Assembly: GCA_964500435.1 (NCBI GenBank)
Contig: CAZCNL010000002.1
Location: forward strand, 1-64,000
DNA length: 64,000 nucleotides
Source: GWF2-33-9 sp964500435
GTDB lineage: Bacteria > Bacteroidota > Ignavibacteria > Kapaibacteriales > UBA2268
Direction of reading: 5' to 3'
Part shown: positions 24,178 to 32,867 of the stretch, piece by piece
How positions within the stretch are numbered: the first letter of the stretch is position 1
How the letters are laid out: every line of letters starts with the position of its first letter
Translations under genes and position numbers: made by a program
The notes under the pieces: model-generated
Databases searched by the model: none
What the model was told of the DNA's origin: nothing
Seen by the model: the letters and a program-made list of their open reading frames with translations, nothing else

Positions 24178-26049
24178 GTGCAAGTTAAAGATTTAGATAT
24201 TTTCTTGAAAAGTATCGAGTTGTTTAAAGAGTTAAATACTAAAGAATTATCTTCTATTCAAGAAGTTGGTATTATCAAAAATTACAGAGAAGGTGAGATT
24301 TTATTCGAAGAAAATACTCCAAGAAATGCCCTTTTTGTGATTTATGATGGGAATATTCAACTAATTAAGAAAACGCCGGGTGGTGAAGAAAGAAATTTAG
24401 CTGTTTTCGGCAAAGGTGATTTTCTTGCGGAAGGTTCTATTATGGATAATTATCCTCATTCAACTTCCGCCAAAGCAATTTCAAATTCTGTAATTATTCA
24501 GTTTAACACAGACAAGCTGAAAGAAGTTTTTGAAAATAAACCTAGTATTTATGTTAAAGTATTATCTCAAACTGCCCGAGTAATCGCACGTCGTATGCGT
24601 CAAACAACTAACCAAGTTGTGGATGCCGCCGCTCAATATATTTCTGGAAAAACAAGGAAAGAGCACGATTTACTGGGTGAACGAGATGTTCCACAGGAAG
24701 CTTTATATGGTATTCAAACTTTACGTGGTCTCGAAAATTTCGAAATAACTGGTGTGGCAATTAACCATGTTCCAAGTTTGATTATTGCACTGGCACAAAT
24801 TAAACTTGCTGCTGTTAAAACTAACTTCGACTTGGGTTTAATTCCACCAAAGATTTATAAAGCCATAAGTCAAGCTTGCGAAGAAATTATCAACGGGAAA
24901 TTGCACACTCATTTTGTTGTTGATATGGTTCAAGGTGGTGCCGGCACTTCAACTAATATGAACGCAAACGAAGTAATTGCAAATAGAGCTTTGGAAATTA
25001 TGGGCTACGAACGTGGTCAATATGAATATTGTCATCCAAATGAACACGTAAATTTATCGCAATCTACTAATGATGCTTATCCTTCTGCTTTGAAAATTGC
25101 TTTAATTTACGAAAGTAAAAAATTAGTAGAAGTTTTGAAAGAGTTAGTAGAATCTTTTAAATCAAAAGCTACTGAATTTTCAAATATTATCAAAATGGGT
25201 CGTACTCAATTGCAAGATGCTGTCCCGATGACTTTAGGTCAAGAATTTGAAGCTTTTGCTGCAACCTTATATGAAGAAGTACAAAGAATTGAAGAAAATG
25301 CTCGGTTATTTTTGGAATTAAATATGGGCGGTACTGCGATTGGAACTGGAATTAATTCGGACCCTCGATATAGCGAACTTGTTATGCAATATCTTTGGCA
25401 AATCACCGGTCTCCCCGTTAGACTTGCTACTAATTTAGTTGAAGCTACTCAAGACACTGGTTCTTTCGTTATGTTTTCTTCCGCAGTTAAAAGATTAGCC
25501 ATTAAATTATCAAAGATATGTAATGATTTGCGTTTATTAAGTTCCGGACCTCGTGCAGGTCTTGCTGAAATCAAATTGCCTCCTATGCAACCTGGTTCTT
25601 CGATTATGCCTGGTAAAGTTAATCCAGTAATCCCCGAAGTTGTTAACCAAGTAGCTTTTAAAGTTATTGGAAATGATTTAACAGTAACACTTGCAGCGGA
25701 AGCTGGTCAATTGCAATTAAATGTGTTTGAACCAATTATTGCTCAATCTTTGTTTGAATCTATTAGAATGTTAATCAATGGTATGAAAACTTTGAAAACA
25801 AGAGCAGTTGATGGAATTGAAGCAAATGAAAAGAAGTGTCGTGATTACGTCGAAAATAGTATTGGGCTTGTTACAGCGTTAAATCCTTATCTCGGTTACG
25901 AACGTTCTACTGAAATCGCAAAAGAAGCATTACTTAATGACCGCTCCGTTTATGAGCTTGTTTTAGAAAAAGGTTATATGACCAAAGAAGAATTGGATAA
26001 TGTATTAGACCCAATAAATATGATAAAACCAAAATTTATGAGTAAATAA
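24178..26049 (+). CDS. aspA: Aspartate ammonia-lyase with N-terminal cyclic-nucleotide-binding-like domain
   Basis: A two-domain protein of about 623 residues. The N-terminal ~140 residues form a CRP-like cNMP-binding fold (FKELNTKELSS, YREGEILFEEN, GDFLAEGSIMDN). The rest is a complete aspartase, with QSTNDAYPSALKIA and the signature GSSIMPGKVNP, making fumarate and ammonia from aspartate. An in-frame ATG at 24166 exists, but ATGAGG there reads as a ribosome site 6 nt before GTG at 24178, which I prefer. In the phosphate-binding loop the usual Arg-Ser/Thr-Ala is HSTSA, so cAMP binding is doubtful. Fumarase is encoded 3 kb away. Confidence 0.9.
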   Translation: MQVKDLDIFLKSIELFKELNTKELSSIQEVGIIKNYREGEILFEENTPRNALFVIYDGNIQLIKKTPGGEERNLAVFGKGDFLAEGSIMDNYPHSTSAKAISNSVIIQFNTDKLKEVFENKPSIYVKVLSQTARVIARRMRQTTNQVVDAAAQYISGKTRKEHDLLGERDVPQEALYGIQTLRGLENFEITGVAINHVPSLIIALAQIKLAAVKTNFDLGLIPPKIYKAISQACEEIINGKLHTHFVVDMVQGGAGTSTNMNANEVIANRALEIMGYERGQYEYCHPNEHVNLSQSTNDAYPSALKIALIYESKKLVEVLKELVESFKSKATEFSNIIKMGRTQLQDAVPMTLGQEFEAFAATLYEEVQRIEENARLFLELNMGGTAIGTGINSDPRYSELVMQYLWQITGLPVRLATNLVEATQDTGSFVMFSSAVKRLAIKLSKICNDLRLLSSGPRAGLAEIKLPPMQPGSSIMPGKVNPVIPEVVNQVAFKVIGNDLTVTLAAEAGQLQLNVFEPIIAQSLFESIRMLINGMKTLKTRAVDGIEANEKKCRDYVENSIGLVTALNPYLGYERSTEIAKEALLNDRSVYELVLEKGYMTKEELDNVLDPINMIKPKFMSK

Positions 26050-26085
26050 TTGATTTATATTTAAATTCATAAATCAGCAAATATG

Positions 26086-26121
26086 AAAATGGGCGAACTT
26101 GATTGATTCGCCCATTTTTTT
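26086..26121 (+). terminator. Rho-independent terminator after the aspartase
   Basis: A 12-bp stem (26086-26097 with 26107-26118; left arm aaaatgggcgaa) with a 9-nt loop and a T-run to 26121. It lies between convergent genes. Confidence 0.85.
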
Positions 26122-26159
26122 ATCTCAAAAAGTTTTATTAAACAATTTGTTTGTTTCAA

Positions 26160-26702
26160 TTACTTTTTATTATTCCATTTTTCGAAATGAATTACATCAG
26201 AATTATATTTATTCTTTGGTTTTTCGTTTCCAACAGGATATCCGAGAGGTATAATATTCAAAGGAATAATATTTTCAGGAATATCGAATTCACTTCTAAT
26301 GTAATCAATCACGGATTCTTTTGGAAAAATTGCAACCCAAGCACCACCCAATCCCAAGGATTCCGCAGCAAGCAATATATTTTCGCTTGCAAGTGTTGCA
26401 TCAATTATTGCATAATTGACATCTTTATCTTTTGATTTATTCGGAGAAGTGCAAACTAAAATAGCGGCTGTGGCACTATCGAGCATACGACTAAATTGTA
26501 AAGACTCTGCTAATTTTTTCATCTTTGACTTGTCTTTGACAACGATGAACTCCCAAGGCTGACTATTAACAGCAGTTGGCGCAGCCATACCGGCTTTCAC
26601 TAACACCATCAGTAATTCTTCTGGGACTGGTTTATCTGTAAAGTCCCTGACTGTTTTTCTGTTATGTATTGTGCTAATAGTTTCGTTTAAAAAATCACTC
26701 AT
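26160..26702 (-). CDS. Nitroreductase family protein
   Basis: A 180-residue FMN-dependent oxidoreductase. The N-terminus TIHNRKTVRDFTDKPVP, AAPTAVNSQPWEF and the C-terminal GYPVGNEKP are typical of the nitroreductase family. LGLGGAWVAIFPKE is the usual FMN-proximal segment. It lies 24 bp after the deoxyhypusine-synthase-like gene on the same strand, so the two may be co-transcribed. Substrate is unknown. Confidence 0.9.
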   Translation of the reverse strand: MSDFLNETISTIHNRKTVRDFTDKPVPEELLMVLVKAGMAAPTAVNSQPWEFIVVKDKSKMKKLAESLQFSRMLDSATAAILVCTSPNKSKDKDVNYAIIDATLASENILLAAESLGLGGAWVAIFPKESVIDYIRSEFDIPENIIPLNIIPLGYPVGNEKPKNKYNSDVIHFEKWNNKK

Positions 26703-26726
26703 TTCAATCTCATTTATTTTAAAAAA

Positions 26727-27761
26727 TTAAACTTCGTCGTCTAAAAAGTCGTTGTAACGCTTTTCAGTTCTATTTTTCCATTGTCCCTTATGATAAACAT
26801 AAGAAGCGAGTAGTGGAAAAGCAATTGTTACTTCGCTAAATACCATTTGCTCGTATGTTGTTTCAACTTTACCCCAAGAGCTTGCTTCTTTCAAGGTTGA
26901 ACCGGAAAGTCCACCATCTCGTTCGTCAGCAACAGTAATTTGCACAGCATATTTATGCATAGGTACATCATAACCTAAAACTTCTGCAGCTACTACAATA
27001 TCTTGAGTAAAGTTTTTCGGAACTCCTCCGCCGAGCATCAAAATGCCTGTATCTTTAGCTTTTATTTTTAACTTAGTAATTTCTAAAAAATCTTTTGCAG
27101 AATCAACAGAAACTACTGGACCTTTTGCATTAAATTGATGATGAACTAAGCCAAAGCCAGCACTACAATCAGAGAATGCCGGTACAAAAATTGGTATTCC
27201 TTTTTCGTAAGCAGTTCTAATAATTGAATCTGCTCCTTGATTATTGTCAACAAGCCATCTTCCCATTTCTTGAATTAACTCTCTCGAGCTATATGCACGT
27301 GGTTCAAGCGAATTCATAATTTCTGCGACTGTCATATCGCAAACTCGTAAATCATCTTCGTCAATATAAGTATCATAAATTCTATCTATCATCAATTCCC
27401 GCAATTCATTATCATCGACAAATTGTGTCCCTTGATAATGTTTAAACCCTAATGCTTCTAAAAAATCTTGGTCAACAATATTTGCACCTGTCGAAACAAT
27501 AGCATCTATCATATTTGCTCTCATCATTTCAACAATCGCTGATTTCATTCCAGCACTTATTAACGAACCTGCTAAAGTTAGTATTGTTGACGTACCATTG
27601 TCAGAAACCATCATATTAACTATTTCGGAAGCTCGATATAAGTTCCTTGCTTGGAATGCAGTTTTTCCCATTGCTTCCAATATGGGTATTGAATTAAAAC
27701 TTTTGATATCGATATGTTCAACTGTTTTTTGTGGGTTTAAATAAAATTCTTTGTCTGCCAT
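26727..27761 (-). CDS. Deoxyhypusine synthase family protein (bacterial DHS-like)
   Basis: A 344-residue NAD-dependent Rossmann-type enzyme. GSLISAGMKSAIVEMMR and VSTGANIVDQDF match the family's NAD site, and EASSWGKVETTYEQ keeps the Lys (residue 298) that forms the enzyme-butylamine intermediate in deoxyhypusine synthase. Bacteria have no eIF5A with hypusine, so homologues of this kind are thought to make homospermidine or a related polyamine. No polyamine genes are beside it. The upstream MerR gene (73 bp away) may share a transcript. Confidence 0.88.
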   Translation of the reverse strand: MADKEFYLNPQKTVEHIDIKSFNSIPILEAMGKTAFQARNLYRASEIVNMMVSDNGTSTILTLAGSLISAGMKSAIVEMMRANMIDAIVSTGANIVDQDFLEALGFKHYQGTQFVDDNELRELMIDRIYDTYIDEDDLRVCDMTVAEIMNSLEPRAYSSRELIQEMGRWLVDNNQGADSIIRTAYEKGIPIFVPAFSDCSAGFGLVHHQFNAKGPVVSVDSAKDFLEITKLKIKAKDTGILMLGGGVPKNFTQDIVVAAEVLGYDVPMHKYAVQITVADERDGGLSGSTLKEASSWGKVETTYEQMVFSEVTIAFPLLASYVYHKGQWKNRTEKRYNDFLDDEV

Positions 27762-27834
27762 TTATTTCTCTTTAAATCTATTAAATAAAATTGTTTTGAC
27801 GATAATTTTACTTCAATATTTAATATTTGCAAAA

Positions 27835-28263
27835 TTAATTTTCTACGAACTCATCATCAAGTATTTCAAATATTTCTTTAAATAACTCATTTATTTTCTC
27901 TTTAGCGTCATCATTTAAAGGAACTATTTGCTGCGTTGTGTGTTCTTTTGTTGCTAATTCTTTGCTTGGTTTAGTTTTTGTATATGTTACTGATAATATT
28001 TTATCTTTTTCGAAAATCAAAGCTGATTTACTTTTATATTCTGCCAAAATTGATTGTGCTTGTCTTAATGGTACTTTATTTTTTCGAATTAAAGTTTGAA
28101 TGATTTTCAAAATTTCTAAATCTTCGGGAGAATAAATACGATTACCACCTCGATTCTTTCGAGGCTTGATAATTTCGAATTCTTTTTCCCAATAACGAAG
28201 TATGTGTTTTTCTTCGTTTAAATTTTCACACACTTCGCTAATTGAATAATAAAGTTTTTTCAT
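27835..28263 (-). CDS. MerR family transcriptional regulator
   Basis: A 142-residue protein. The MerR HTH covers residues 1-70 (YYSISEVCENLNEEKHILRYWEKEF, NRGGNRIYSPEDLEILKIIQTLI), followed by an acidic/helical tail. The RKNRGGNR wing is typical of the HTH-MerR-only group in Bacteroidota, which lack a metal- or drug-binding domain. It is upstream of the DHS-like gene in the same direction. Confidence 0.87.
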   Translation of the reverse strand: MKKLYYSISEVCENLNEEKHILRYWEKEFEIIKPRKNRGGNRIYSPEDLEILKIIQTLIRKNKVPLRQAQSILAEYKSKSALIFEKDKILSVTYTKTKPSKELATKEHTTQQIVPLNDDAKEKINELFKEIFEILDDEFVEN

Positions 28264-28300
28264 TCTTAATCGTCTATTTTATTTAAATTACAAAAAAATA

Positions 28301-28331
28301 TTGAAACTTTAAAATTTTATTTGTAATTTTG
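28301..28331 (+). promoter_or_regulatory. Possible promoter for rpoZ
   Basis: TAATTTTG at 28324-28331 is a good -7 box; a partial -33 (aTTG) sits 20 nt upstream. The ATG follows after 30 nt, with AAGG 7 nt or so before it. Confidence 0.4.
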
Positions 28332-28361
28332 TAATTCCTTTAAATTCTTTAAGGTGAAAAG

Positions 28362-28664
28362 ATGGCAAAATATATTGTAAATCCAATTTTATTAAGGATG
28401 AAGGAATCCGAACGAGGTTCGGTATATCAATCAATAGTCGCACTCGGAATGCGAGCTCGTCAAATTAATGACCAAATCCGTAGTGAATTCCAAATGCGTG
28501 CTAAAGATTATATTTCTAACCTTGAAGAAAGTGAGGACGCTCAAAAGGAATTATTCGAAATTAGTAAAGATTTCGATATTATTCCCAAACCTAATTTTAT
28601 CGCTATGAAAGAACTTTTAGAAGATAAACTTCGCTTTCGCATTCCAAATGATGCAAAAAAATAA
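28362..28664 (+). CDS. rpoZ: DNA-directed RNA polymerase omega subunit (RpoZ-like)
   Basis: A 100-residue protein whose central VYQSIVALGMRARQINDQI matches the omega signature (helix with conserved Arg-Ala-Arg-Gln). It is followed by an acidic C-terminal region typical of Bacteroidota/Chlorobi versions. Omega aids assembly of the beta' subunit. It is a single gene with two hairpins directly after it; gmk and coaBC are not adjacent. Confidence 0.8.
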   Translation: MAKYIVNPILLRMKESERGSVYQSIVALGMRARQINDQIRSEFQMRAKDYISNLEESEDAQKELFEISKDFDIIPKPNFIAMKELLEDKLRFRIPNDAKK

Positions 28665-28735
28665 ACTAACTGAATAATTAGTTTAATTTTCATATACAAA
28701 AGAGGTTGCCTAATTTAGACAACCTCTTTATTTCT
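28663..28735. terminator. Double hairpin between rpoZ and fumC, bidirectional terminator
   Basis: A 7-bp stem (28663-28669 with 28678-28684) overlaps the rpoZ stop and ends in a T-rich stretch. A stronger 10-bp stem follows (28699-28708 with 28720-28729; left arm aaagaggttg). It lies between convergent genes and probably serves both. Confidence 0.7.
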
Positions 28736-28782
28736 ATTCGGATTTTTGATTTAATTATTTCAATTAAATTCAATAATATTCA

Positions 28783-30174
28783 TCAAATATTTGGGCTAAT
28801 CATCATTTCTGGTTTAACTAATTTATCGAATTCTTCTTCGCTCAATATATTTAGTTCTTTTGCGGCTTGTTTTAAAGTCAAATTATTTTTGTGAGCATAT
28901 TTTGCAATTTTTGCAGCATTATCGTAACCAATATGTGGATTTAATGCAGTAACGAGCATCAATGTATTTTGAACGTAATAGTTAATTTTTTCTTTATTTG
29001 GCTCGATTCCAACGGCGCAATGTTCATTGAACATACGTGCGGTATCTGCGAGCAATCTCACACTTTGCAAGAAATTATAAATTAACACTGGTTTGAAAAC
29101 ATTTAGTTCGAAATTACCAGAAGCACCCGCCATGTTAACAGCAACATCATTTGCCATTACTTGTACAGCAACCATTGTCATTGCTTCACTTTGAGTTGGA
29201 TTTACTTTGCCCGGCATAATCGAGGAACCTGGCTCATTTTCAGGAATAATCAATTCGCCAATTCCGCAACGTGGACCCGATGCTAACCAACGAATATCAT
29301 TTGCTATTTTCATAAATGAAGCTGCAATTGTTTTCAAAGCGCCGTGAGCAAATACGAGAGCGTCGTGAGCGGCTAATGCTTCAAATTTGTTTGGTGCAGA
29401 AATGAAAGGCAATCCAGTAATTCCAGCTATTTTTTTTGCAGCAAGTTCTGCAAATTGTGGATGTGTGTTAAGTCCCGTTCCGACAGCAGTACCACCAAGA
29501 GCTAATTCATAAATTCCCGGTAAAACAAGATTTAATCTTTTAATTGCCATCTCGAGTTGTTGGACATAACCCGAAAATTCTTGCCCCAATGTCAAAGGGA
29601 CAGCATCTTGCAAATGTGTGCGACCAACTTTAATGATATCTTTGAACTCTTCAGCTTTTTGCTCAAAAGTAGCTTTCATTGTTTTCAAAGCAGGAATTAA
29701 GTAATTTACTATTTGCTCAGCAGCGGCAATATGCATAGCAGTTGGGAAAGTATCATTCGAACTTTGTGATTTGTTCACATCGTCATTTGGATGAATTGGC
29801 TTTTTGCTTCCCATTTCGCCACCAGCAATTTCTATTGCTCGATTTGAAATAACTTCGTTTGCATTCATATTTGTTTGTGTGCCGGATCCAGTTTGCCAAA
29901 TCGAAAGTGGGAAATGAGCATCGAGCTTACCAACTATAACTTCATCGCAAGCTTTAATAATCAAATTAAGCTTTTCATCTGAAAGCAAGCCCAATTCATT
30001 ATTAGCGATTGCAGCAGCTTTTTTAAGTATTCCTAAAGCTCTAATTATTTCTCTTGGCATTTTTTCAATACCAATATTGAAATGAATTAACGAACGTGCA
30101 GATTGTGCTCCATAGTACATTTCATTTGGTACTTGGATTTCTCCCATTGTGTCTTTTTCAATTCTAAAACCCAT
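28783..30174 (-). CDS. fumC: Fumarate hydratase class II
   Basis: A 463-residue homotetrameric TCA-cycle enzyme interconverting fumarate and malate. It opens with FRIEKDTMGEIQVPNEMYYGAQ, has GSGTQTNMNANEV, GRTHLQDAVPLTLGQEF and the superfamily signature GSSIMPGKVNP with the catalytic Ser loop. Length is normal. It is 62 bp downstream of the ADP-forming acetyl-CoA synthetase gene. With the aspartase at 24178 it gives a route from aspartate to malate. Confidence 0.95.
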   Translation of the reverse strand: MGFRIEKDTMGEIQVPNEMYYGAQSARSLIHFNIGIEKMPREIIRALGILKKAAAIANNELGLLSDEKLNLIIKACDEVIVGKLDAHFPLSIWQTGSGTQTNMNANEVISNRAIEIAGGEMGSKKPIHPNDDVNKSQSSNDTFPTAMHIAAAEQIVNYLIPALKTMKATFEQKAEEFKDIIKVGRTHLQDAVPLTLGQEFSGYVQQLEMAIKRLNLVLPGIYELALGGTAVGTGLNTHPQFAELAAKKIAGITGLPFISAPNKFEALAAHDALVFAHGALKTIAASFMKIANDIRWLASGPRCGIGELIIPENEPGSSIMPGKVNPTQSEAMTMVAVQVMANDVAVNMAGASGNFELNVFKPVLIYNFLQSVRLLADTARMFNEHCAVGIEPNKEKINYYVQNTLMLVTALNPHIGYDNAAKIAKYAHKNNLTLKQAAKELNILSEEEFDKLVKPEMMISPNI

Positions 30175-30236
30175 ACTAACCTCATCATTTTTTAATAAAT
30201 TAAGTAAAAAATAAAATTAATAAAAAATTTTTTCTT

Positions 30237-32300
30237 TTATTTCTTTATTTTTATTCTCGTATCGATTGCATAAATTTCTTTTTCTGTTGCAATTAATGGA
30301 TTGATGTCCATTTCTTCTATTTCGGGAACGAAGTGTATTAAATCAGATATTCGCATTATTATTTCTGCTAATTGTTCTTCGTCTATTCCTTTTTGTCCAC
30401 GTATTCCTTTTATTATTGGATACGCTCGAATATTTTTAATTAAACTTTGTGCCTGGACTTTATCCAATGGTGCCAGTGAAAAATTGACATCTTTCAAAAC
30501 TTCAATGAAAATACCACCTAATCCAAAAAATATCAAATGTCCGAAATCTTTTTCCTTTTTAATTCCAACAAATAGCTCTGTTCCTTTTATCATAGGTTGA
30601 ACAAGAACAGCTATAGCATCTTTGAGCGACATTATTTTTTGATATGCTGTTTCCAATTCTTGAATATTTTGAATATTCAAAATTACTCCACCGACGTCTG
30701 ATTTATGTACTGGTCCGACGACTTTCATTACTAATGGATAATCCCAATTCTTACATTTGCTTATTAATTCCTCAAATGAATTTGATACAATTTGCGGTAA
30801 TTGCTTTATGTGAACTGAATCTAAAATTTTTGAAACTAAGTTGGGATTTATGAAATTATCATTTTCAGATTCTGCCAAAATTTCTTTAAACATTTGCTCA
30901 TCATAATCTGAATAATTTAACTGTTCAATTAAATGCGGTTTTGGTGTATAATATACTTTCGCTAATGCAGTTGCTAAAGGCGTTTCATCAGGGAAAAATG
31001 TCCGTCCAAGATTTACAAAATGTTCCGTTTCCTCTTTCGCTTGAATCGGAGAAGGTAAAACGGGAAATATTGGTTTTTTGCAAGTTGATAATTTTTGATG
31101 TAAAACATTATAAACTTCTGTAACATTAAAAAGTCCAGGAGTTCCAAATATTACAATCATCCCATCGATTTCATCGAAGTAATTATCGACATAATCTAAA
31201 ATAATTCCAAGTTGTTCTGCGGTTCCAGTTGCAAGAAAATCAATTGGATTTGCTACGGAAGAGCCATAGTATAATTTTGATAAAAGTTCTTCGGCTTTAG
31301 GTGACGTAATCTTAGGTACGTTTAATCCATTTTTTTGCAAAGCATCAGTGCATAAAATGCCAGGACCACCAGCATGGGTAATTACAGCAATGTTCTTCCC
31401 CTTCAATTCTTTATAGTTTAAAATGCTTGCGATGGAGATGAGTTCTTCACGACTGTAGCATCGAATTATTCCCGCTTTTTTGAACAAGGCTTCAACTGCC
31501 GCATCAGAACCGGCCAGAGAGCCAGTATGCGAAGAAACAGCTCTCGAACCAGCTTCGGTTGTTCCAGATTTTACAGCAGCAATTCGGCATCCTTTTATTA
31601 TCAACGATGTAGTGTGTTTTAAAAACTTTTCGGGGTTATGAACTTGCTCGATATAAATCAACTTGTTCTTTGATGAATTTTCGGGATTAAAGGTTTCATC
31701 CCAATACTCCAATACTTCTTCAACTCCAATTGTGGCACTATTCCCAACAGAATAAATACTTGAAAATGGCAAACCTCTTTGGATTGCTGTTTCGAGAATG
31801 AACACTGCTGTGGCACCTGAACCGGAAACAAAATCGCAGCCAAATTTATCTAATTTCGGAATTGGTCCTGCAAAAACACCCGCATAATTTGTATTCAGCA
31901 CACCAATACAATTCGGTCCAATCAAACTGGCATCATATTTTTTTATAATTTCCGCCAATTCATTTTCTAATTGCTTTCCTTCTTCGCCAACTTCAGAAAA
32001 ACCTGCTGAAAAAACAATGAACGCTTTCGTTTTGCGATTTTTTGCTAAAAATTCAACAGTTTGATTAACAAATTTTGATGCAATTGCTAAAATTGCTAAA
32101 TCTACATCTGGCAGTTGAGTTACGTCTTGGTAACATTTCATTCCCTGTACAGATTCTTCTTTTGGATTAACGGGATAAAGTTTACCGGAATAATTTGTAG
32201 ATAATAAATTCAGTAATGCTTTGCCTCCTGGTTTTGTTGGGTCGTTGGAAGCACCGATTAATGCAATACTTTTTGGATTAATAAGTTCTTGGTTAAACAT
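30237..32300 (-). CDS. Acetate-CoA ligase (ADP-forming), fused alpha-beta
   Basis: A 687-residue enzyme making acetate and ATP from acetyl-CoA, ADP and phosphate, or the reverse. The alpha part (1-460) has the CoA-binding GASNDPTKPGGKALLN, then SGSGATAVFILETA and the phospho-His region VSSHTGSLAGSDAA. The C-terminal part is an ATP-grasp domain (YPLVMKVVGPVHKSDVGGVI) ending MDINPLIATE. The single-chain order alpha-beta is common in bacteria. It gives substrate-level ATP and suits fermentative or syntrophic growth (inference). Confidence 0.92.
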   Translation of the reverse strand: MFNQELINPKSIALIGASNDPTKPGGKALLNLLSTNYSGKLYPVNPKEESVQGMKCYQDVTQLPDVDLAILAIASKFVNQTVEFLAKNRKTKAFIVFSAGFSEVGEEGKQLENELAEIIKKYDASLIGPNCIGVLNTNYAGVFAGPIPKLDKFGCDFVSGSGATAVFILETAIQRGLPFSSIYSVGNSATIGVEEVLEYWDETFNPENSSKNKLIYIEQVHNPEKFLKHTTSLIIKGCRIAAVKSGTTEAGSRAVSSHTGSLAGSDAAVEALFKKAGIIRCYSREELISIASILNYKELKGKNIAVITHAGGPGILCTDALQKNGLNVPKITSPKAEELLSKLYYGSSVANPIDFLATGTAEQLGIILDYVDNYFDEIDGMIVIFGTPGLFNVTEVYNVLHQKLSTCKKPIFPVLPSPIQAKEETEHFVNLGRTFFPDETPLATALAKVYYTPKPHLIEQLNYSDYDEQMFKEILAESENDNFINPNLVSKILDSVHIKQLPQIVSNSFEELISKCKNWDYPLVMKVVGPVHKSDVGGVILNIQNIQELETAYQKIMSLKDAIAVLVQPMIKGTELFVGIKKEKDFGHLIFFGLGGIFIEVLKDVNFSLAPLDKVQAQSLIKNIRAYPIIKGIRGQKGIDEEQLAEIIMRISDLIHFVPEIEEMDINPLIATEKEIYAIDTRIKIKK

Positions 32301-32438
32301 TTTCTTTTTGTGTTTTTGAAAAATTTAAAATTAACCATTTTTTTTCTTTGTTTTATCAAAAACTGTTAATATTTGTTGTGTGATAATTTTAATTAACAAA
32401 ATGATTAATTTTGAAGTTTATATGAAATTGGATTTCGA

Positions 32439-32834
32439 ATGTTTAAATTTATTTTCTTTCTATTACTTTTGATTTACGGATTTTTTAGCTTGAAAAGATT
32501 TTTGAAATCATTTTATTTGAAAAAACCTAATATTATTTTTTCAAGTATTTTAGTTTTACAAATAAAAAATTCAAGGAATTATTCTTTTAAAGATTATATT
32601 TATAAAATTGGGAATTCGGATTATTTTCGTATTGAATTGATTAACGAAATTGAAAATTATTTTATTTTTTCTGAAAAGAAATCGCCAATTTTCGAAAAAC
32701 CTATTTTATATTTATTTTCACTTGAAAATAATCAAGTTTTAATTTATTCCAAAACATACGGATTGCCACTTTTGCGTGCAGTTGCGATTCCTCGCTCTGA
32801 TATTAACTACATCACAAAAATTATAACTGAATAA
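32439..32834 (+). CDS. Hypothetical membrane-anchored protein
   Basis: A 131-residue protein with one N-terminal membrane helix (about residues 2-18) and a soluble, Tyr/Phe/Ile-rich remainder. I recognise no family. The upstream TAATTTTG (32406-32413) may be a -7 box. Codon use and A+T content match the neighbours. It lies between two reverse-strand genes, so it is transcribed alone. Confidence 0.5.
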   Translation: MFKFIFFLLLLIYGFFSLKRFLKSFYLKKPNIIFSSILVLQIKNSRNYSFKDYIYKIGNSDYFRIELINEIENYFIFSEKKSPIFEKPILYLFSLENNQVLIYSKTYGLPLLRAVAIPRSDINYITKIITE

Positions 32835-32867
32835 TATTCCCAAGCCGCAAATAATTTCCATCTTTGG

